DNA of 12,706 bases from Lunasporangiospora selenospora (Eukaryota > Mortierellomycota > Mortierellomycetes > Mortierellales > Mortierellaceae): contig JAABOA010000264.1 in assembly GCA_015680635.1 (NCBI GenBank), positions 5,388 through 18,093 on the forward strand, given 5' to 3'. Both the position numbers and the translations under genes were made by a program. Every line of letters begins with the position of its first letter. Positions within the stretch are counted from its first letter, which is position 1. Below, in pieces: positions 1 to 8,100 of the stretch. Under the pieces are notes generated by a model that saw only the letters and a list, made by a program, of their open reading frames with translations, searched no databases and had not been told where the DNA came from.

Positions 1-15
1 GCCGTGCGGACTCAC

Positions 16-2458
16 CTTGTTCCAAGCATCAATAACCCTGACAGTTCCAAGATGGTGGTCAGCGTGCATGTGCGAAATAAAGATACCGCCGAGCCTCTCG
101 ATCTTGTCATCTACAGAGTTTGCCTGCTTTGCTGTACGCCGAAATCCTCCAAACTGACGGAACATCTGACCGTAGGTTCCCTCACCCACATCCAACAAGA
201 ATGTGTTCTTACCAGGGACGTCAATTAGAGATGCAGATACTGGGTAGAAAAAAATAACATAAGGATGAACAGCATATCGGTTAGTATATAGAGAAAATCA
301 GAGCGAGCTAATTTTATGCAAAATCATACGCTTACCATTCCTGTACTTGGACGGGTGAGACGAACCCGTTCCAAGGGTTGTCAGTACAACCTCTTTGCCC
401 GGAATATTCTTGGTCTGGATTGTGGTATCTTTTGCAATCTCGTCCCGTGCCTGCTTGGCAAGTTTCCAATACTCGCGCAGGTACTCCTTGGAGTTCTCTT
501 CCAAGTGCTTGTGATCCTTGTAAATTTCGAGCGGTGAGATGACATCCATGACATTCAAGCCAAGCGATGGCTCTAGATCGAAATTAAGCATACTTTGTGC
601 AGGTTGGATCTTCAACAAACTATCGGAACAGTCTTTCTCAAGTGTATGTGCTGGTTGGCCATCGTAATAGGGTATCGGGAAGATACTAGAGTCCAACAAA
701 GAGAGTTTGTAGGAAGATTGCGCCTGGTTCTGCCAAATGAGCTTTTCTGAACAATAGTCGCCATTGGCAACAATATGCTGGGTCTCTGATCCAAATCTCT
801 TCATCCAGGCCTTGTACTCTGGACGGCTCAATATGTCGTGTCCTCCAAAGTGAATGATACAGGCGGCTTGCTGATCGGGCTTCGAGCTGGGATCCGTTGT
901 TGCCGTCTGAAATTTCTCAAACTCCTTTGCTTGTACCAGTTGTGAAATGTAATCTACACTGGGGCAATCGATCACCATGAAGACCCGACCGGGGCGACTC
1001 CCACTGAGCACTTGGTGAGGATGGATAGTGTCCCCGCTCTCTGTAACAACAGTATTTCCTTTGACAAGCTGGCTATAGAGCTTTAGAGGCTTAATGTTAA
1101 GCGCCTCTGCTGCCACCTTGCTGAACTTTCCTGGGTAGTCAGGAGTCTGGAGGATATAGCATGTTGCAGAGGTGTTGGGGCTCGTCCGGGGCAGTTCCAT
1201 GAATCGGCTATTTGTAGCAGGACGGCTGCAGCCGTCCGCCCCTGTCGTATGCTGCTTTGGAGTCCCCATTTCTGCCCCCTCAATGATATCGACATCTGTC
1301 TTTCCCGCTGTTACATTTGAGTTCCTGTTAATCCTAGGTTTCTTCGCATTTGCGGATCCAGCGGATGGAGCGGGCGAAGGAGGTGGAGCGTTCTTGTCCC
1401 AGCAAAACATCCGCGATATGATATTCTTTCTGATCGACATTGGATCAACTTCAGAGTCCTGCATTTCCTCAGAGCCCCTCTTCGATCCAAGTAAAGCAGC
1501 GGGCTCGGTTGCCTCGGGTCTTCCTTCACCATTGTTAGCCGTAGCAGATACCGGATTTCCAAACTCGTCCAAAGACAAGTTCGTGTTTGACCAGGTATAT
1601 GGCTCTGCTCTAACGAAGTTATCTGGGTAGATCTGGACAGCCGTTACGCGCAACAGTTCATCGTTAAATGTCATTCCCGCGTCTTTACCGAATTCGACAG
1701 TGTTGAGTGTCGATTGGTCGCGGTAAACAAAATGCCGGGTCGAAGCAATGGCGTGAGTCAAGTTCTCTCCTCCTAGAACAGTCATTTCCCGGATACCAGT
1801 ATCAGATGCAGTCAAAAGCATTCCTAAATTAAATAAACGATTAGGGTCAAAAGTGAGTGTGGTTAGGCTATATTGATAAAAAAAAAAGCGGCGCGTATCT
1901 GATCATCCCGAGCAGATGTACCGTTTGAATCATTCATCGCGTACCAGGTAGTCCACCCATGGCATCCCAGTGAGTTCTGGTAAGCATAATGGCTTTCAAC
2001 TTTGAAAACTTGGCCTTTGATTGCATACACAACCGTTGGGTGCCCTCTCCACAGTTGATCATATATTTGTGGTTGTCAAGCTGGATAAGGACGGACGGGG
2101 AGCAGTCCGTAGTTCCGGTGCTCAAAATTTGAAGATATCCCTTCATGTTGAGTCGATTAGATGTGGAAAAGAATCGAGTTGTTGGTGCTTGGGTTTGTCT
2201 TTTGAATGATAGCGATGTGTTCTTGCACGGCAGTTGGGCAAGTATTGCTGTATTTACGCCCGAGAAATGATATGCTCGGCTCCTGAGAGGAACGGAGACG
2301 CTGGATCGAGAGGTGACGCCCGAAGAGAGCGATCGATAGCTAGAAGTCGAAAGCAATTGACTTCCAGAGAATGTCTTTGAGTAGGATTGCGATGACCAAT
2401 AGGTGCTACGTGAAACGAGGATGGAAGCTCGAACTTGGCTACTCAGACAAATTGACAT
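16..2458 (-). CDS. TRZ1: tRNase Z, long form (ELAC2/TRZ1-type tRNA 3' endonuclease), 3' end beyond window
   Basis: Zinc-dependent endonuclease that cuts the 3' trailer from precursor tRNAs in nucleus and mitochondria. Exons (minus): 2458-1945, 1823-336, 239-16; introns of 121 and 96 nt, the second with a TACTAAC branch site. A GTGAGT donor at 15-10 ends the visible part at residue 742 in phase 0. Residues about 1-104 form a presequence without acidic residues. The amino half (from Met105) has the degenerate, presumably inactive metallo-beta-lactamase site TRTHWDAMGGLPG that continues into GMLLTASDTG across intron 1. Residues about 257-380 are low-complexity, with a basic KKPR stretch (332-335). 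The carboxy half opens with GTGSSHPSKYRN (656-667; the PxKxRN motif) and GEGTYGQ, and holds the zinc motif HMHADH (724-729). The remaining catalytic residues lie outside the window. ATG 2458 was chosen because it is the first in-frame ATG, with A at -3 (ACC ATG); the frame is open further up only through non-ATG codons. Family assignment is very secure; exon edges are inferred. Confidence 0.93.
2144..2458 (-). other. Probable mitochondrial targeting presequence of tRNase Z
   Basis: Codons 1-104 of the tRNase Z reading frame, ending just before Met105 (codon 2146-2144). The stretch is rich in Ser, Thr and Arg/Lys and has no Asp or Glu. Shortly before the conserved domain it has TTRFFSTSNRLN, where RFFSTS looks like an MPP plus intermediate-peptidase cleavage region. 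The folded domain starts immediately at Met105 with KGYLQILSTGTTDCSPSV. This is the arrangement expected for a protein sent both to mitochondria (start at 2458) and to nucleus/cytosol (start at 2146). Targeting is inferred from composition only. Confidence 0.7.
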
Positions 2459-2737
2459 GGTTGAAGCTTCCAAAACATCATGGACTTTTGATCACTTTTT
2501 TTTAAAGGCAACAGAGGTACTGCGCTTAAGGGTGCTCCATGAATACTCAAAACTCGAAAGTCACACATGCCAAAATGGCCTTTTGGACTCGTGGCAATGG
2601 CGCCAACCATCATCTCTATTCTCCACACTTCTCTCATTTGTGCCGAGTACCCCTTTTCACATTCACAGACGCATTTGACGTGACATTCATTCTTCATAAT
2701 TCAGCCTTCATTCTAGAACACTGGAGAGATCTAGTCA
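2459..2737. promoter_or_regulatory. Divergent promoter between tRNase Z and TLG2 genes
   Basis: Only 279 bp separate the two start codons, which face away from each other, so both 5' leaders and both core promoters must fit here. There is a T8/A3 tract near 2497-2507 and no clear TATA box for either side. On the minus strand, two adjacent ATGs about 20-25 nt before the tRNase Z start open a short out-of-frame reading frame that overlaps that start. The tRNase Z transcript therefore either begins downstream of them or uses leaky scanning. Promoter function is inferred from position alone. Confidence 0.6.
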
Positions 2738-4455
2738 ATGGCTACCCGTTCTAGGACACTGCTCTTTTTGCAGTTCCGCAACTCGTACTCGGGCGCTCAT
2801 GCTGCCACGTTACGCCAACAATATAATCAGCAATTACAACAGTCGGCGCTCCTTGCCTCTGGGGATGGCTACGGTGGAGACAATGAGCGGGCAGGACTGA
2901 TGGATAGTGCTGAAACGACTATTGAGCTAATGATGCTTCCACCCAAATGGTATTCATTGCAAATGGGCTGTGTAAGCCAGAGAGTTCACAACCACTTTCA
3001 GACACTGGAATACGGAGGACTAACAATAGACGTCTCGTTTCGCGATCTCCAAATAAATAGGGTCGATATAGTCGAGGAAGTGAACGAGGAGCTAGAAAAG
3101 ATCAAGACAAATGGTACTGGGACTCAATTTGGAATCACACCTAAACGCTGTAGCACCTGGCGACGCCATCTCAGGATAGGAAGGGCTGACCTATTTCTAC
3201 TTAAAACTTTTTGTTTTCATGTCTTCTAGTTCAGAGACTGGATGGGATGCACAAGAAGCACCTCTTGCCAGGCTTCGATGACCGTGTCCAGGAGGAGCGG
3301 GATATTGAGCGCCTAACTGACGAAATTACACAGGTATGTAGGCTCAGATAATTTGTTCGGTTCGGCTGAGGCGATCTTGGCATAGGATCTTATGGGATAA
3401 CGGTGCCAGAAACTACATAGAGTTATTGATCAATCATCTCTACTCTTGGCAACTTGTAGCAATTTCAAGGGTGTCAGAACAGGATCAAACGAGTCAATAC
3501 AGAGAGTAGACAGTCCAGTTCAAATCAGGAGCAAGTCATGTCTCGGAATGTGCAGATGAGTCTTGCACAAAAGGTTCAGGACGCCTCTGCCAGCTTTCGT
3601 CAAAAGCAAAACACCTATATGCAACGTAAGCTCTCTGCCGCGTTTTTGGTGAAGAATTGGAAGGAGCATAGTGAGAATACTACAGAGTACCAACCCTTAT
3701 TTTTTTTTTCGCCCGCCCGATCAGGACTTCGCGGAGTTGAACTTAGGAACAAGGATATTTTTTCAGAAGTCCAACCGATCGGCACATCAGATTTAGAAGA
3801 GGGCGTAAGTTGAAGGATGTCATCCCCGCTATCATATCTCAGTTACAAAGACTCTTTACTATTGTTGTTCTGCAGCCGACTCATTTTTTCTCTATCGGAT
3901 CTTTTTGCCTGGCGACTCAATAGGGATTCACAAGTGCACAGCTAACCTTTGTCGAGCAGTCTAATACGACAATAACACAACGTGAACAAGAGATAAATCA
4001 TATTTCCAGATCAATATTTCAGCTTGCCGACATTTTCAAAGACCTTCAGTCGATGGTAATTGACCAAGGAACATTGCTGGATCGAATCGACTATAATGTT
4101 GAGCAAACAGCTGTCCACCTTCAGGATGCAGTCCATGAGCTGAATGAGGTACTGAGAATACTATTAGTTGTCTGCACCAGATACGTTGTTTGGCTTTGGT
4201 TACTTTGGAACGTATTCACCCAACCTCCTGTCGTCACCTTTTTTTTCCGGATCTCGTTGACCAACATAGGGAGAAAAATATCAGAAAATGGCCAGGAAAC
4301 GCAAGATTATTCTGTTGCTCATTCTTATTATTGCAGGACTTTTCATCATCTTGATCTTCAAACCCCGACACCGCGATAGCCCTCCGCCTCCTCCTGAACC
4401 AGCGCCGCCAAAGACAGCCGCCGAACTAACGCCCAAGCCAGATCCTGCGCCATGA
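2738..4455 (+). CDS. TLG2: Tlg2 / syntaxin-16 family Qa-SNARE
   Basis: Tail-anchored t-SNARE for fusion of endosome-derived vesicles with the trans-Golgi network, normally working with the SM protein Vps45. Exons: 2738-2949, 3061-3113, 3230-3333, 3460-3625, 3725-3804, 3924-4148, 4270-4455; they sum to 1026 nt, 341 aa plus stop (human syntaxin-16 is about 325 aa). The N-terminus MATRSRTLLFLQFRNSY matches the Vps45-binding N-peptide. PPKW rejoins VDIVEEVNEELEKIK across intron 1, and the Habc region follows. The SNARE helix lies at about 224-278 with zero-layer Gln253 in VIDQGTLLDRIDYNVEQ. A basic KMARKRK patch precedes one membrane segment (293-310), then a 31-residue Pro-rich luminal tail ends the protein. 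Introns are 99-126 nt. In intron 1, reading from the nearer AG at 3029 would make a TGA at the junction, so the AG at 3060 was chosen. Intron 4 (3626-3724) is in frame and stop-free, so a retained-intron form is possible. Assignment is secure. Confidence 0.94.
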
Positions 4456-4693
4456 TCTTTATGCAATCGGTCCTAAAATCAATGAAATGAGTACGAACGC
4501 CCTCTCTAGTATCTACTCCTCTTGGTATTTGCCTAATGCTGAAATCCATCAACCAATCGGCTCCTCACCCTCACCCTCCCCTCCCTTCCCTTGATCTCTT
4601 TTCAGTGACGGATTGGATATACCCTGGATTTGGGATCGGCCGGAGCCATAATTTTTTTTCCAGCCTCTTTCCTCCCCCTACCCCTTATATTTC

Positions 4694-4699
4694 AATAAA
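4694..4699 (+). promoter_or_regulatory. Candidate poly(A) signal AATAAA for TLG2
   Basis: A canonical AATAAA hexamer 239 nt after the TLG2 stop on the sense strand. It is the clearest canonical hexamer I see in this flank. Fungal poly(A) signals are often degenerate, so usage is uncertain. Confidence 0.45.
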
Positions 4700-4836
4700 A
4701 GTGCCTCTCGCAACACTTAGAGTTGTAATCAAGCCGAAACCCTTCTCCCTGTGATGACAGCTTTCCACTTTTTGTTGCTATAGGATACAATATTCGCTAT
4801 CGTCTCCTATTGTCTCATCGACAGACTACGTTTGGA

Positions 4837-4848
4837 GGGGGGGGGGGG
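4837..4848 (+). repeat. G12 homopolymer
   Basis: Twelve consecutive G after GGA, followed by TTTAAAAAG, in the intergenic 3' flank. It can form intra- or intermolecular G-quadruplex and is prone to length error in sequencing, so the true length may differ. Confidence 0.9.
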
Positions 4849-5057
4849 TTTAAAAAGTATTGAACAAGATGTTGGATGGCGCAAATAGGGCCATTTTAGG
4901 TGCGTAGACCGAAAACACAACATGAAAGGTATGACACTTGATGAAAGTAGCAAGTCAAGAAGCTGTTTTTACTATCTCGGCTTTGCCAAGCACTGAAAGG
5001 GGAGTGGTTACCATGGCCTGTGATCTACAAAAAAGCAGCAGTACCCTATTTCTTCCA

Positions 5058-5090
5058 CCCTCCCCTTCCTCCTCCCTCCTCCTTCCCTCC
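5058..5090 (-). repeat. Purine-only G-rich tract in kinase 3' UTR
   Basis: An uninterrupted 33-nt pyrimidine run on the plus strand. In the kinase mRNA sense it is purine-only with many GG/GGG/GGGG blocks, starting about 32 nt after the stop codon. It could fold as a G-quadruplex or act as a pause/terminator element, which is inference. The composition is directly visible. Confidence 0.75.
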
Positions 5091-5122
5091 ACTACTACCA
5101 TCCCCTCTCCCGTCTTTGGTAA

Positions 5123-8100
5123 TCATGTCACCGGCCGCCACGAAAGCTCCTTTTCATATTCTAGTTCCTGGATCCTGTCCAGTAATGCCTTGTTTTCTGC
5201 TCGGATAGCAGTCATGGATTGTTCTAGTCGCTTCACCTTCTCACTCTCCTCATCCAGCTTCTTTTCCAAATTCTTGTGTTTCCTCGACTTGGACGATCGA
5301 GAACGAGATAGCCGTCGCCCTTCATCGCCGCCACCGGCAATGCTGCCAACACTCTCCACACTCTGTCGCTTGCTTGCATCTCGTTGCGCAGAGACAATGG
5401 ATCCGAGATGGGTCAGCACATCCTCGAGTTCATCTCCTTGGTCATGAATCGAGCACCGACACCGGGCCTGGCAACGCTCACAAACGATTCGGGTTGACAA
5501 AAGGCTTGGTGGATCCGGTAACTTGGTGGTGATCACCCCTAACCCTTGTCGACTAGCCCGTTTGCTCTCCCTGGCATTGCCTGGAGGAGAATCCCGGTCC
5601 TTTTCCGTTCTGGGCAAAGTCTCGCCCGGTGCAAAGCATTGTACGTCTTCTCCATTGGGGCTCTCGTTCGTGTTGCTGCCACGAGTTGTAGTAGCCTTAT
5701 CACGACTTGCATTCGTTTCAGACGCCGTCGCCGGGCACGAAAGTCCAGGATGAGCAGTCTCCTCCTTGTGTTTGCGGATCAAATCAAAATCAAGAATCTC
5801 GGCCGCAGTTGGTCGCATCTGTGGATCCTCTGCCATCAACCAAAGCACGAACGCAGTCTCTTTGGGCCACCGGCTCACAAAATCAGGAGGCAATTCTCCA
5901 TTCCGAAGTGTTCTCAAGACTGCATGGCGTTCCATCAAGGTCGAGAAAGGGTGGTAGAGTTCGAAAAAGATGATGCCCAAAGAGTAAATGTCGGCCTTTT
6001 GATCATAACCAAGGTTTGGTTTCGCTAATTGTTCAGGGGATGCATACTAGGAGAAAAGAAAAAGAAAACGCGAAGCAGTATCAGCATCATGGACAGTTAA
6101 TTCTCCAAAAGCTCCAACACTCTCCCCCCCCCTCCTCCCCCCTTTTTTTTCAAAACATACAGTCACTGTGCCGACAGCAGTAGTCCTAGTTCGCGATGAC
6201 CTCGAGCCTGTAGTGACTAGAGATAAAACCAAGTGTATAAAAAAGAGAGATTGCAATTAGAAGACACATCTTTACACTATCCAACGAAACATGAGCAAAC
6301 TTACTATAAACAAATAGAGGGGTTTGATTATCAGTACCTGCAGAACTATGTCTCCTCAAAAGCGGCTGTCTAGGTTCGGAGGGTCCTGCGGGACTAGCGG
6401 GTTCCGGGTTGCTGCTCTCCAAGGGTGTACCACCATCCATATCCGTGACCAGCCCAAAGTCTCCAATCTTGGGTACCATATTTTCCATATTCTGGAACAG
6501 CTCTTCTTGAATCTGCTCTTTGGTCAGCGATCCTTGTACAGACATATCTGAAAGAGGGAAACCAGAACCACCGAGCCCACCCAAGTCATTCCTCGCAGCA
6601 AGCATTCCCGAGGGTGACTGCGAGTCGGTGTCATTGGATCCGGAATTATGTCGTGGTAGGCTGGCACGATATTGATGTTCCATTCCAACAGGCAAGCCCA
6701 AAAAGATGTTTCCTGGCTTGAGGTCGCGATGGATCATGTCTTGAGCATGAATATAAGCAACGCCTTCGACAATGGCTTGGAAAATATGCTGGTTGATCGC
6801 TGGATCCACAAGATCTGTATGGCAGGTCTGTTCAAGGGGAGACCCCGGGGTGCTCTGAGTTTTCTGTTCATTGAAATTACTTGAAGAGAGGATCCCGAAC
6901 CGATTGCTCTTGCTAGGTCGTTTGAGTCCTTCTCCAGAAGATCTCCTTGGTGCCGAAGGGCGTTCATTTCGGTAGACTAGATAGTCCTGTAGCGTTGTCT
7001 GACAAAGTTGCATCTGAATGAACAATGTCAAATCTCGAGTAATCAACTTTCCTGTACCTTTGCGAGCATCTCTTTGAGCTTGGGGACTTGCATTGGGGGT
7101 CGATCCTGGACCTTTACGTTGAAGATCCCTCAGACTCGGCACTGCTGGGAACGAAAATGGTCGGTATTCCACATCGTCGTCCAAGGTGGCGAGTCGGTGT
7201 TCCTTGCTCATCGAGTGACCATAGCGGGACCCAAGTCCCGATCCCGAATAAGACGACGGCAGGGAGCGTTGAATCTCTTCAATTGAAGAGGACAGGGCGG
7301 AAAGTGAGAGAGAATGACTATGTCGACTGGATCCATAGCTACTTTTAGAGTGTGCCATGTCGTCATCTAGTTCCTCCCATCCCAGTGATTTTCTCTGGGC
7401 ATCCTGAGAAGCGGCTTGAGCCTTGTGGTTGGGACGGTGTCGCTCATTGCTAGGTGGTGGTGGTGGGATGCTTCGGCTTGTTAACGTTGACGACGCCGAG
7501 TGAGTTCTCTCCATCTCCTCGCCTTGCGGCTCTTTTAACAGCCGAGTTTTCTGGTCCATATCATGATGTCCAGCATCAGATTCGTCAAGATCACTCAGCC
7601 CCTTGCTCATGTCGTCAAAACAAATATCGACACCTGTTTCGTCTTCACCATCCAAGCCAAAGACAATCCCCATTGAAAGGTCCTCAGGATTTTCAGCATG
7701 CTGTTCAGAGTGGGGTCCAAAGTAATCTATGCTTTTTCTCCTGATTGGGGGCTGTGGTGGAAGGGAAAGCTCGTCCTGGAGTCCGGTTGCGGTGTTGGTG
7801 TACTCGTCCTCATCTCCGTACTCATCATCATACTCATCGTCAAAGTCGCCATTGGTATCAAAGTCACCACCGCCAGATTGGTACATTTCGCGGCGTGAAA
7901 CAGGATAGTCCGCATGTTCTAACCAAGAAGAGTAATACCGGATAACGTTTTTGTGATCTAGTCTTGCCAAAAACTTGATCTCACGAAAGATTTTTTCGTA
8001 TCGGATCTTGGCCCCTCCTCGTAGTCGGATCTTTTTAATGGCATATTCAATCGCGTCCAGCTTATTTCTGGCCTTGAAGACACTTGCAAAGCCTCCTCTT

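Larger units (their letters stand above)
4456..5122. other. Shared 3' flank of convergent genes TLG2 and HRI-like kinase
   Basis: This 667 bp stretch lies between two stop codons that face each other and should hold both 3' UTRs and poly(A) sites. It contains an AATAAA on the plus strand, a T-rich stretch near 4652-4659, a run of 12 G, and a pure pyrimidine tract near the kinase stop. Open frames here are short and low-complexity and resemble no protein I recognise. I see no gene in it. Confidence 0.6.

Noticed and set aside
1172-1630. 152-codon plus-strand open frame
   Set aside because: Lies antisense to the well-supported tRNase Z exon 2 and has no family resemblance; a shadow frame.
2459-2473. 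Earlier start for tRNase Z at 2473
   Set aside because: The codon is TTG, not ATG; the first in-frame ATG is 2458 and has a good context.
3872-3923. Earlier acceptor (CTGCAG near 3872-3877) for TLG2 exon 6
   Set aside because: Using it leads to an in-frame TAG at 3921-3923 and gives no syntaxin-like sequence; the acceptor at 3923 gives GFTSAQLTFVEQ.
4938-5447. 169-codon plus-strand frame, Ser/Pro-rich
   Set aside because: Mostly antisense to the kinase C-terminal coding exon; its composition reflects the pyrimidine tract and the Ser/Arg codons opposite.
6185-6338. Kinase frame continuing past 6338 to a stop near 6186
   Set aside because: That extension reads through intron 3; the GTACTG donor at 6337 and the exon at 6216-6161 restore the conserved activation loop and the VGTVTYASPEQ junction.
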